NCBI GenBank assembly: GCA_934045905.1
Contig: OW203762.1
Location: 19,252,345-19,316,344, forward strand
Source of the DNA: Leuctra nigra
Lineage: Eukaryota > Arthropoda > Insecta > Plecoptera > Leuctridae
Direction: 5' to 3'
Length of the DNA stretch: 64,000 nucleotides
Below are positions 35,597-48,500 of the stretch, one piece after another. The position numbers and the translations under genes were made by a program. The first letter of the stretch is position 1. Each line of letters starts with the position of its first letter. The notes beneath the pieces were generated by a model. That model saw only the letters and a list, made by a program, of their open reading frames with translations, was not told the origin of the DNA and searched no databases.

Positions 35597-35757
35597 GCGT
35601 GACAAAATTAAACGCCAAGTGAAATCATAACATTAATCATTACATCGAGGGCGAATGAACTAATATCTTTGTATCTATAATTTCTTCCAACTTTCTTCCA
35701 ACTACCTAAAATAGGTACCTAAACACAAAAAAGTTATCAGAGCTTTTATTTAAAGTA

Positions 35758-35763
35758 AATAAA
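35758..35763 (+). terminator. Probable polyadenylation signal of the uncharacterised gene
   Basis: AATAAA 162 bases after the stop codon at 35596. A further one lies near 36040. Confidence 0.5.
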
Positions 35764-35769
35764 TAATTT

Positions 35770-38351
35770 TTTTAAATTTTAGCAGATAGGTACGTACCTA
35801 CTTTTAAGGAAAATGACAATTGCTTGCAGGATATATTAAAAAATTAGTATTATTCTCCCTCTCCTACACACCTGAATTTTTTGAAGACGAGATATTAGTT
35901 TTAAGCCTTCGATATTTATTTTTGAACTGTTGTTGATTTTCCGGGTGATCTGGTGATATCTCCGGGTGATATTATCTAAGTCTGTATGCTATGTGTTGAA
36001 AATGTGATATTTTCATACTTAGGTATAGGTAGCGGCAAGTAAATAAAACAAATTTCAAACAATAAAGTAAACAATTATATTTTTAATCAAATTTAGTAGG
36101 TAACTACTAACTACTGTTTTTTTTAGAAACTTCTTCCAGTTTACCAAATCATTGAAGTGCCTACCTACTTCTTCTCAAGGCCACCCAGGTAATTCATAGC
36201 ATAGTATAAAGATCAGCCCGTTCGTAGTATCATCAGTAAATTTTTTTATAATTAAACATTACACCGGTTGCAGTAGAGCAAGGATAAATGTGTTTGTTAC
36301 TAGGAGAAAGCTCCAAGAACTTTGCAAATTTTACACTTGATCTGAACATCTGACTTTTTAATATCATTAAAATATTAAGAGTTGACAACTTATACCCTGA
36401 GGTAAAATCTGGACGTAATTTTAAGACACTCTGTTTCAATGGTCACAGAAAATTGTATTTCACATTCTAAATATCTAATAAATTATACTAGTGCCTACTA
36501 GGTACTAGTTCCAAGTTTGTGATGAGGATAATGTTTCAGCATCATTGATCCCTAGTATAAGCAAATCAGGCTTACGGGGAAAAATAATCGTCGTGATAAT
36601 GTAATTTGAACGTAAGTTGAGAAAAGTTTCAAAATTTTGTCGATCGAGTTCAATCATCTGTTAGAGGCGGAAACACATAAATTGTTTATCCAACCTGATA
36701 CTTAAACTGGTAAAAATCATTAGGTATAAGCCTCACTGTAATTAAATTACATAAACACAGGTTTCTCTATCACTTCCCTGCTGATATTTATAGAAAATTG
36801 CTTTTATCTCTCTTTGATATTTACTGACACCTTAAAATGTGGAACTACTCTACATTGTAATTTACAAAATAAGAAGCGAAATGATTATTCCGTTTGAACT
36901 GTGAGTTGACAACCGATGCACCCAGCTATAAGAACAAATGTTTTTTACTGGTTGTCCCGACATATCCCGATACATTTAGCGGTAGGATTTATCGGTTGAA
37001 ACCTTGGCTACATCCAATAAAACACAGCTAAAGTGAACTTTATCTTACTTATCGGGACATAGCACAACCGTGCCGAAAATCTTAACATACATCCGACTTC
37101 ACGTAAATAACTTGAGCATGATTTCAAGACTTGGAATGGTTTGGTTCTGGATTTAATCAATCGGAAGACTTAATTAAGGTGTAAATTATTTAAATTTATT
37201 TGTTATGTACTTATATGAAACATAGCAGATCAACAAATATTGAGAGGTTTAACAGTTAAATATAATGTAACATTTTACATTTGGGGAGAAAGTAACCATG
37301 CTTATACATCACAATTGGTATTCGATTACCTAATACCTATACCTACCTACTTAAGAAAATATTGGTTGAAGTTAGAGGTAGGTGACTAAAGCTCCAGTCA
37401 AATGTACAGTTCAGATTGAATAAAGTGCCAAAATGTGATTTGAATTGACCAACTTGAAAACTTCCTTTTCTCTACGATTGGTTGATACAAATGTCCATTT
37501 TAACAAACTGAGCCACTGAGCTTTTTAGTATTCTCAAATAGACTAGGAGATTCTCTAGAAACGTTGGGAAGATTATCCTTTGACCAGCATCATAACATGA
37601 TGGTCTAAGAATTATATTTATATGACATTGGCAAACCATACAGTTACATTATTTAAATTTCTTTTGTTTAAAATATATTATCCATTCTATTCATATTGGT
37701 ATTCTTCATATTAGGTAGTTTTGGATATCTATTATATTTAAAATATTTCTTGAGTGGTAAACATTGGTCTTTAGACCCACTCACAAGTTACTTCGCAAGT
37801 AGCTAATTCATTGCAACATTAGGTCTGTTATGAAGTGCACAGTTCCAAATTCATCTACAAATTACAGATACTCTGCTCAATTATCGCTTTCATCTTCGTA
37901 ATACTTCTCAGCTGCGAGAATCTTTTGGTGGGAGGAACCCAAGTCAGTATATGAAGAAAATAATAATACATTATATGATTATATGATGTATTACTCTTAG
38001 AGACTCTTAGGCAGTAAGAAGGTGGTATACTATCTATTTCCTACTCTCCAATATAGTTACTACCTATCCATATAAGTAGAGTAGTAATGACATTATTTCC
38101 TTAACCTAATAGAACAGTTATGTATCTTTTCATTTATGCAAATTCGGTTTGACAAGACATTGGTAATGCCCCCAAAATACATGCTAAATTGCGATAATGT
38201 ATTATCATTCATCAATATGTCACGTAAAATAAAAAATAATTTGTTACATCGATACCAAGTTTCTAGCAAAATGTCAGGTTATATTGGGCATCATCATTAT
38301 GATGTCTATTTGTATTTGATTTTATGTATGTCGTGAAAAATAATGACAATT
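35770..38351. other. Intergenic DNA downstream of the uncharacterised gene
   Basis: AT-rich, with many taggtaggtac-type runs. Apart from the ~28-base repeat at 36196 nothing is recognised. Confidence 0.5.
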
Positions 38352-38978
38352 CGACACTAAAAGTTGCAAAACGCCACCTAGCGGAAAAAGTTAGCATCTA
38401 TACCACGAGTACTTGTGCACATGCGCACAGGGCGCGTTCAGCCAAGTCACTTAGATGTCAATCGTAACGAGTTCAGTAAAAGTTATAATTACATCGCGAA
38501 ATAACAGAAATTGATAAATACCTTAGTGTCAACAATCAAATACAATCGGCATATTTCATTACAGCACACATTCATTCAAATTCTTGTGAAAGCGAGTTGT
38601 CTATTCACCAAAAATCACCATTTGACAGATGCAAATTGTTTTTCTCACGACCTTCTGAACACACATTTTTCTTGACGCATCGTTTAAACAACTGCAATCT
38701 GTCAAATGCTGCTTTTGGTGAATAGACAACTCGTTTTCACAAGAATTTGAATGTATGTGTGCTGTAATGAAATATGCCAATTGTATTTGATTGTTGACAC
38801 TGATGTAAGCATCAATTTCTGTTATTTCGCGATGTATTTATAACTTTTTACTGAACTCGTTACGATTGACATCTAAGTGACTTGTATGTAAAAGTACGCA
38901 CGCGCTGGGATTGTACTCGCGGGAGCGTCCATCTTATATTTACTAGCGCACTCTCTAGGTACTTTTAGTGTCGAATTA
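38352..38978. mobile_element. Long palindromic MITE
   Basis: ttcgacactaaaagt at the left and acttttagtgtcgaa at the right. Inner arms run from gtcacttagatgtcaatcgt to caagaatttgaatg and back (arms ~260 bases, small loop around 38650-38690). Confidence 0.85.
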
Positions 38979-40315
38979 ACATGGCTCAACCGATCGAAAA
39001 CCCAAAAATATGTATTACTATTAGGTATTTAAAATTCCCATCATCCATTACTTTTTCCAACATTTCAACTATAAAGTAGGTTTACTAAATAGAATCATAA
39101 AATATACTTTAACTTGCAACTCATGTCTGATAATGAGGTTTCAATATATTGTCTTCCAAGATATTGTCTTCCGAGCTTCAAAAATTGCGCTCGTTGGTAT
39201 TGTTTTAAATTTTTGTTCCTAATGGAATGTCCATCGATCTACCAGAAAATAAGTAGGTACCTATTTTGTTCAAAGTTGAGAATACATAAAAATAGATCTT
39301 CATTATTAGCCTGAATTTGACACTATAATTTACTTGGCTGTCGTAAGATACCATGGGGGAGAAACTACATTTATCTTAAAAACTAGACATGAGAAGTGTT
39401 GTTTATGCTTAGATTGGTTGAGCCACCTTAAAAAAGAAAATTAACCTTGATTCTTACTTCTATCTTTATTTTCTAAAAAGCATAAGTTAGGAAAGTAAAT
39501 AATGATGAAACCTACATTTACCTAAGTTTTTGTTCTACAGGTATTTCTAGGTATTCCTGATATTCATACGATAGGTACATACAATGACATCTACATAATT
39601 TCTTAAAATAACCCTGTAGGTAGGTATATTTAAAAATAAACAAATTTGTTTACATTATTCAGCAAAACTGAACAATGATGAATACAAAAAGCAAACAGTA
39701 TACCACTTTTCCACATCATATGCATGTTAGGAATAGAATAATAATTAATATTACATACATATTACATAATGGGTCAAAACCTTTGCCCATAAGAGTTTTA
39801 TTCTAGACTAAAATAAGTAACCTTAACTATTAAGACGCATTGAAGTATAATATCACAGTAGGATTTTAAAAGCAGAGATATTATGTACAATTCTTAGCAA
39901 AAATAATTTACGAACAGGCAGATAAGGGGCTTCCTACTTCGTTGCATTGCACATATACATAAACGTACATCATACAGTGGACTTGATATGGTGCGTCTCA
40001 CTCACACAGCAAAAGAACAGAATCGTAGGTAGGTTGTAACTGTGCAGATACCTACAACTAGTATACAATTTTAATTTTTTTATCTAGGTAATAAATTATG
40101 TTTTAGCTTTTGCAGACTTTTCATTTGAAAAATAAAGTCGAATAGAATTACTTGGTTTGTCGATATCTATGCGACTTTGGAGACAAATTTTGATATTTTT
40201 ACATCTGACCTGTCACTAACGAAACCTTAGACCATGCAATGCTCTAGGTGGTGCAAGTGATGTTAATAGTGTAACCAAATGGCTGGCCTAGAACTAGAAG
40301 TGAGAAGATGTATTA
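38979..40315. other. Intergenic DNA, no feature seen
   Basis: AT-rich sequence between the palindromic MITEs. No supported gene. Confidence 0.5.
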
Positions 40316-40461
40316 AGCAGGTTTCACATACAGCGCGTTTCACGTCTTTTTCTTATTACCAATCACAAGTCTGCTCGTGACTTTGCTCGTGATCGGTTTC
40401 TGGACTTGTTATTGGTCAATAAGAAAGACACGAAACGCGCTTTATGAGAAACCGGCTTTAA
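40316..40461. mobile_element. Small palindromic MITE
   Basis: gcaggtttcacatacagcgc, tttcacgtctttttcttatt and, inverted, aataagaaagacacgaaacg, gagaaaccggc. Confidence 0.75.
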
Positions 40462-40513
40462 ACTGTTCAGGTCAGTGAAAACAAATGCTCCTCAGACATT
40501 TCCAAACAACGTG

Positions 40514-41078
40514 CAGTGGTTCTCAACCGTGGTTGGGGGGGGGGGGGGGGGGAGGGTTCTAGGGGTGGAATTACATAAAATGAGAACTATCTTGTCACGG
40601 TGACAAGCTTCTCATCTCAATGTTATTCACGGCCTTCTAGGGTTTTGTCACCGTGATAAGTAAGTTATCATTTTAGAAGGAATTGTGTCATGAATAAATA
40701 CAAATGTATTTTTAAACAAATTCTCATAATTGTGAATAAATTCTCTCAAGGGACCAAATATTTAATGAACGAAAATTAATGTCCAATTCTCATAGAATTG
40801 GAATCTACCTTTGAATTCAACATTTTCCCGAGGCTGTGCGGCCCGGACCCGCATGTGGCTTGTGTGACTTTCCCACATACACCTTTTAGTTTCGTGCAAA
40901 AATGTGTATTGCTAACAGTAACAAGTTTACCTTGGAATACAAAATAAAAGAGAAAATTAAAGGATTCTCAATGTTTTGTGCATCATACCTATCATTTGGA
41001 ATGCACTTGGGAAGAGGCGAACTTTATTCTAAACAAAGGTAAAAGGGCCAATGGAGCAAAAAAGGTTGACAACCACTG
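40514..41078. mobile_element. hAT-like element ends
   Basis: CAGTGGTTCTCAACCGTGG at the left and GGTTGACAACCACTG at the right match common hAT termini. No clear 8-bp duplication is seen, so the call is weaker than for the other hAT MITEs. Contains a ~19-base G run. Confidence 0.55.
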
Positions 41079-41260
41079 TTCTAGGGTATTGCGTTCAAGT
41101 CACCGACCACCGGGCTACAAACTGTCTAGCCGTATCACTAGACTTGCACCAACTGCACAACATAACATGGGCCGGGATTGCACTGCTCTTTGCTCGACAA
41201 CGTATTGCTACGGAACAACGTAGTTTCATAGGAAGCGCTAACCGGAGATCCCCTCATTAA

Positions 41261-42483
41261 AGCGATGAATTATGTTGTGCCAACTTAATTTGCACTGTTC
41301 AGATGAGACTTTTTCTATCATTTTACATGAGATTGGTAGTTTTGTACCAACCATACTAATAAAGAACATAAATATTTACAAAACAATTGGTGGTACATTG
41401 TAATATCGTCAGTGGAAGGGGGAACGAAGCAGCCCAAATGAAAATGAAAGGAAGAAATATATAAAAATAGTTGCCTACATTCAGTAGGTATACTTAGGAA
41501 CTCTACAATAGAGTTGACTATATTCATAACACATTGTTAATAAAATAAAATTATAAATAATAATCAAAATTGAAAAGTTCAGCAACATTAATTCTGAGTT
41601 TCAGTAACAGTCGCATGTACAAACCTAGATGCTGGATTGGTCGGTAGTTCATAGTACCTACGATAAAATGGTGTTCTATACTTACATAAATATCCAATTA
41701 CCTATGTAATTATGGGAGAACATTAAAAAAATTTAATTAATATTTGATTAAATAGTTACCTACATTACATACTACTAGTAGGTACACAAGTTAGTACGGA
41801 CTTAGTTACAGCTTAGAGGCTACAAAATGTTTTTCTCCAATAGCCTGTAAAGCTTTACTGATAGTGATATCCAACAAGGATAAGGGTGTACTTTCGCTTC
41901 AGATTATCTGATATTGAATAAATAAGGATTAGGAACAATACATTTTTTCACCCAAGACTTTCTGATGACTGCATAAGTTTTGATTTCTGCTCTGGCTTAC
42001 TAAGAAATGTCAAAATGCCAAAACGAATACTTCATAACTAATGAATGTTACACAACCCTAGGTACCTACCCTTTTGCTATTTTTTTTTTAATACCTATCT
42101 ACCATTCAGCAATATGAAGCTAATCATCTAATTAAAATGAATTGAAAGGTTGTTATGCACATCAATTTGGCACATCTGTGCAAATTTGAAAGCTACTAAA
42201 TTAAAATGCAATATAACTTTGAGCAAACACGGACTCTGTACTTTCCTTTTGTACATGCGACTGTTATTACAGACACATTGACTTAATATATACGATTACA
42301 GTCTACAAAAGCTGTATCGACATTAAAACAATGAAATTGTACTATATGAGTAGCAGAGAGCACGTCGCATCCTAGTAACTAATAAGTAACGATTGCTTCT
42401 AGTCGCGATCAGTTGGTGTTGAGACACTTACAGTAGTAATGCAGATAGTACCCGAGACCGACACCCGACCGCTTCGCCTTGGC
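41261..42483. other. Nf1: Region downstream of Nf1 (3' UTR and beyond)
   Basis: Nf1 3' UTR must begin at 42483 and run left. No canonical AATAAA was found close by on the minus strand; ATTAAA occurs near 42085. Nothing else recognised. Confidence 0.35.
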
Positions 42484-42587
42484 TCACTTGTCGGACTTCT
42501 TGGTCAAGCACTTGAAGCTCCGCTGCTTGGCGAACGGGGAGCGGCCGGTCGAGCTGTCCGAGCAGCCGGCGCCGTCTAGCATGGGTT
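42484..42587 (-). CDS. Nf1: Nf1 exon p (terminal, with stop)
   Basis: 104 bases: [37 protein letters not shown]. The basic tail parallels the human KQRSAGSFKRNSIKKIV end. Confidence 0.93.
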
Positions 42588-45500
42588 CTGCAATTCGCCA
42601 GGGAAGACTAGCACCACAAGCAACAAGCCCAACAGCGAAAACAATACCAAAAACAAAAGAAACAAATAAAACATTAATCAAGGATTAAAATAAACACAGG
42701 GAGATCTACCAAATTTAAGCTAACGGGCATTTTGCAAAGATAGGATAATAATTCTTCTATTATGTGCTTGATAATTGAGATGGCAAAAGTGTTGGCTTTG
42801 GTTCTATTTTGCTTGGAAGATCTTGACAATCATGGTTTGTAAAATAGTTATTTACTTAACTTATTGTACTTTTTATTAACCAATTAATCACCAATTATAT
42901 TGTACAAAAACATTTAACTTAAAAAGGGGTAATCAGTTTGTTGCCAGCATTGGGTGGTTCAGAGCGGTTTTATGAAGAAATACACAAAATAAATGTGTCC
43001 ATTTGCCAAATGGCTATGAATATAGAAAAGCAAGATCAGCATCAAGTATATGGAACCTTAACTACAACGTTATCGCTTACTATCATAACCTACGTTCGGG
43101 GATAGGTAAAGAATAAAGATGAACCTGCTCAAGGGCCGGCCTATACCTGGCCAAGTTGAAATAGGTCCGTCTTTGCCTGTCCCTGACCGTATCTCCTACC
43201 ATGTTGTCAGCATTTGTCCGGCAAGAAAACACTCCGTACGAGCGGTTGACGACTTTCCATTCAAAATCTTATTTACCACGTTAGTTGATTGACCTTGGTT
43301 ATCCACTAATCGATCTAACCCCGTCCTGGTGCCCTGTGCCCGTTTGCTTTGATAAAAATGGCAAAATAAATAAGTAAACAAATAAAAAGTTTAAAGTGAC
43401 ATGAAGAGATAAGTAAAAATAAAAGTAGGTACTATGTTACAACAGTTGAAAAGGAAATAATTGTTTGCACAGTAAAAACTTCTACTTATTAAACAATATG
43501 TTATGTACCAAAACATATTTCAATGGTTGTAAATTAATTGTAGAGTGTGGGGTAGTACTAGGTCAACTCACAATTTATAAATGAGAATATTGACTTGTCT
43601 ACAATATTCTAGTTCTGTCAAATGTTGGTTAATGGTTATTCAATTCTGAACAAGATGGCAGTACCAGTGCCATGAAACATACTTTCTGTATGTTTGTTTC
43701 TGTATGTTTCTGTATGTTTCTGGATACCTATACAAAATAGATAAGTATGTACCTACATGAGGGACTTTGTACTTGAGAGTACAAACTCTCAAGCGTTTCG
43801 TGCTACTCTCCACCACACTCGACACCAATTTACAGTTGAAGTCATTGACAGTTGGAGACGAGTAATGTTTAAATTAGGGGTGTTCCCGATTATGATTAAA
43901 TCGAATCGATTAATCGATTATGATGACATTCAAAACGATTAATTGATGTTAGAAAAAGTAATCGAATTATATTAATTTGAATATAATTAATATATTTATA
44001 ATATATTAATATATTTATATTATAATTAATATAATATATTATTTTGCCGCCTTGAAAATGGTTGCACTTTACAACATCTAAAATGTTTGCCTTCATTCTG
44101 TCATTACTTTTCTTTGTGTGCGTAATATTTTAGTGATAAATTCATGTTTGTGTGTATTTTCCCAAGTTTCAGTTATTTCTCATTTGCATTACCAGGTGAT
44201 GATTGTATGAATTACGGCACATTACAGCGTCTTTGAAGTAAAAATTAATGACTTCCCGGACACATTTCATTGTTGAGGTTAATATTGCCGTAAAAGATAG
44301 GTGATGACTACCCTGAACATGATGACATATAGTTATATATCAATACGATTTAATTCGATTATTTAATCGATTTAATTACAAAACGGAAAATCGAATTAAT
44401 AATCGATTTAAATAAAATAATCGTTGAACACCCCTAGTTTAAATACTAGACAAGTTATTGTACCTTTCTCCGTTGGTGATCCTAGCGTGAGACTGGAGAG
44501 TGAGGAGCTGAGATTCATGTTGCTCGACACGCTTAGCATCGACGGGTATTGCGCCAGGTCGGAGCTCCCGCAGTCTGTGTCTTCGGCGGGCAGAATTGTC
44601 TCGACCATCGCCTCCAAGTAGTTGACAAACAGCTCGGCACCCTCGGCAGTGCAGTTCGACTGGGCATCAAAACATACAGAGACTCTGTGTCACTACAGAG
44701 TAGGGATGATCATTTTTAGGTATCACAATCAAGTTTAAATTGATCAATATCTGAAGACTGCAGAGCTTCCACTTGTGGAGTACCTATTTCTTCTGTTGTC
44801 TCAATAAAAAAGATTTCAAAAGCGTAAATACATACTTTAAAGAAGGTACTGTGGCATAAGAGTCTATAATACTTGATGAAATCCATGTTTTATGATTGAA
44901 GCACAAAAAGTCGGCACCTACTTTTTCCTAAACGGCATTACCGATTGTCTTCACATTTTCACAGGTTATAGATAAAGAGTAGATCTGTGTCTCTACTCTC
45001 TAGTGGCCCCAAAGTTTTATTTTTTGTTTATGTAGCTATTTCAGGGCAGAGGTGCCAAAAAGACTCATATATTGCTCTGCCCATGTTAGCACCTCCTCAA
45101 AACGAGAAAAATCACTTTTTATGAATTTTTTGGATCACTTGAGAGAAACAAATTTACTCGTTATTTCCATGCTGTTACATTTTGAAGACATTCGGTGAAG
45201 CTGTTTAGAAAAAAGTAGGGGCCGCCTTTTTATAGTTTATTATGGTTTTCAATATTTGAATTAAAATAACTTACTTCACAGCAGTAGATGCAACATGCAA
45301 CACACGTTTAAATGTCCCAAATGTCACGTACAACCCAGAGCTAATGCATTTTCATGCTTTCTAGGATTTTTTTTACATCCGAATCGAACATTTCTGCATG
45401 TATTATCGATTCTTAATACGTACAAAGTGTCGATTCGCTCGGTGCAGTTCAGCTGCGCAATAGAATGCACCTATTCTAACTTGTGTTTATTTATGAAGCC

Positions 45501-48500
45501 ATTATGAACGCCTCCGAGCATCGCCGTACCGATAGCGTACTGGTAAACACGCTGGACCACGGTGCAAGGGGGCACCGATTCGAAAACTTTTTTATTTTGA
45601 ATTTTTTCATGCCCAGATTTAATTTTTGCAAGTTCAAATTTGCCTACCCATAGAGTTTTTTTACTTAGGCTGCCCAGTAAAACACAGTTATTAATATTAT
45701 GGTGTCTATAGTCGGCCTAATGCCAATCAGTGGCATTATAACTAATTATTGGAAGAAGTAGGACAAGAGTGGAGAAGTGGTCAATGGTTGTAGTTATATT
45801 CTTCTGGAGAGGCCAACAGCTATACCGGCCTAAGCTACGGGCTTGAAGCCACTCCCGGCTAGCCGCCACTCCTCCCAGGCGGAAAAACTCCAGGCAGAAA
45901 ACGATTGCATTCGCACGCGTGCTTACAAGCGCCGTTCCAAGAGTTCAAGTAATTTTTAAATTGCGCGCCAATGAATACACTTAGAGAGATGCGGTTTGTA
46001 ACATTGTTTAACTGAGACTCCAAGGAATCACCTTCCATTTATCGATTCACTTTTTACACTTTGGGTGGCACGCAATTAAAAATTAAAATATGTCTGGGAA
46101 CGATTGGAAAAGAACTATGAATGCACAAAGTCAAAAAGTGTTCTATTCAACTTGCTGTAACGTCTCAACTATTTGAAGAATCAAGAATCAATAAATTGGA
46201 GGTGATTCCTTAGAGTCTCAGTTAAACAATGTTACAAACCGCATCTCCCTAAGTGTATTCATTGGTGCGTAATTAAAATATTCCTGGAACTCTTGCAACT
46301 GCGCTTGTATGACCGCGTGCGACGTGACTCGTTGCTTGCCTGGAGTTTTTGGCGCGCGAGGCGAAATATGCCAGCAGAAAGTCGGCTTCAATCCGCGCGG
46401 CGAATGGCCAGTCCATGTACATAACCTCCTCGGTAAGCACTGTAATTCGGCACATTGTGACACTGCAACAGAAGCAAGAGGGTGTCGTAGGACGTCGACT
46501 GACCTTGACGAACGGCCCCGCGAACCTCCACAGACCTCCGAAGCCGCACGTCTGAAGGAAGGAGAGTTGCTGTTGGCAGTCCTCGGACGCGATCATGTTC
46601 TGGATGATGCTCTGGACCGCCGAGAGAATCACCTGATCGTGACAGCTGCTCGTGACGGAGGTAATCTTGGCGTCGAGAAGCGAGTGGCTGAAAACAACAA
46701 CATAGCTTGAACCGAGATACTTCAACAGTTACAACAAGCTTTGTAGCGTGATAACAGTGCTAACAGTTAGGTATTCACTTTCGACTCATTGCACTTATAA
46801 ATTACGATCAAAAATTAGTTTCAGCCTTCCACGTAAAAACACCAACATTCTATGAAAGAGAAGAGTACTTCAATAATTCCAATGAATTTTCGAAGGAGGA
46901 CACATGCATATTTAATTGGTTTTAATATCATGGATGTTTTCGGAACCATTGGTTCCGAAAACCATCGGAACCGAGGCAGTGGTCAAGACGGCTTGTTCCG
47001 ATGTGTGTGCTGTTGGCCTTGATAAGGACAGTTGGTAATGTTTCAAAAGTGTTACTATACCTAGTACCTACTTTAATTTTTTTTTAAATGTCACCAATGG
47101 TCCTTATCAGGGCTAACAGAACACACATCGGAACACTGCCTTGCTATTATAATTGGTTTTAAATATAAGTAGGTACCTAAAACAAAACTTCCAAGAAAAA
47201 TCGTAGAACTCAAAATGTATCATCAGCAATTTAGTCAATGTGGATGGAATGCAATATGGAAGACATGGTTGTATGGAAGACCATTGTATATTATGTTAAT
47301 TAACATAAAACAATGAATACAGCAATTTTTATTAATGTAACCTAATTGACAAAATAAAGATACTTGAACTTGAACGAAGTATACCTATACCAAAGGTGGA
47401 AATGTGTGGAAATTAAAATTGTAAGTAATGCATGACTATTGACTAATATCACCTTTGTGCTTGTAATTCCTCTAGAAACCTTCGGAAAGGATGCACTGTA
47501 TGTGCCGTATTGTCCAAAGCTGCTAATATAATTTGAACTTGAAAAATTTGAATTTTAAAGAATCCGTCATCTATCATTTTAGCAAAAGTAACAGCACATT
47601 GCTGAAACCTCATATATGAAGTATAAACAAGATGTCACTGCATGATGTAGTATTGTAATGTCCTATGTAATCAACTACGTAGCTTGAAAGCTACTTACAT
47701 GACTGGAAATACTTTGGGGAAGACAACCGACGCCTCCGCCAGATACTGGTAGAGGATCCTTGTCTCGTTCTCGTCGGTGGAGTACTTGACCAGGGTGGCC
47801 AACACGGTCAGCACGAGAGCCTGCGTTGAAAAGTCGACCAAGATCTCCGGGTCGAGCAGGATGTTGTTCTCGTTGGACACAGACACTCGGGCGCTGCGGT
47901 TCTACCAACCGACAAACACAACATGTCTTTCGAAAGCAGACTTAGCTTAGCAGCTTGTCACTGTCACTTGTCACGTGTCTCTGTTCCTACACTTGAACAC
48001 CAGTCCGTAGCTTCCTTCTCAAGTTAAACAATGCATTTTTTGATTTCTGACAATGAGTTTGTCGTGTGAAATTATTTTGCCACATTCTGAAAAAGTCCAC
48101 CTAGGGGTTGCAGAGCTACTCCAATGAAAACGTAAAATGAATTTTTCATTATTATTACTATTTATTTTGAAACGACTAGGTATATTTTTATGCTTACCTA
48201 GAGGTAAATCTTAAACTTCATGGTTCAATTATGATTGTTGACTTCATTAACCAAAGTTACATGTAATTTCCTAAGTTGTAAATAAATCTCTATTCTATTC
48301 TATGATCTGATGTCACAGCTGTATAAAAAAACAATCAGTTTTGTGCGAGTTCTCAGATTTTCAATTAAATTATTCATTTTAAAAGCAAAATACCCGTAGA
48401 AGATGAATATGCATAATCTAAATGACATATTAGGGTAATGCATTGTTTTATGGTCGGTGACAGGCAAAGATGAATCAGTTTAGCACTGCCAGGTATAGGC

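Noticed and set aside
46273..46725. 150-codon minus-strand frame
   Set aside because: It covers Nf1 exon n but is not its end-to-end frame with correct splice borders; the part beyond 46504 is intron and MITE.
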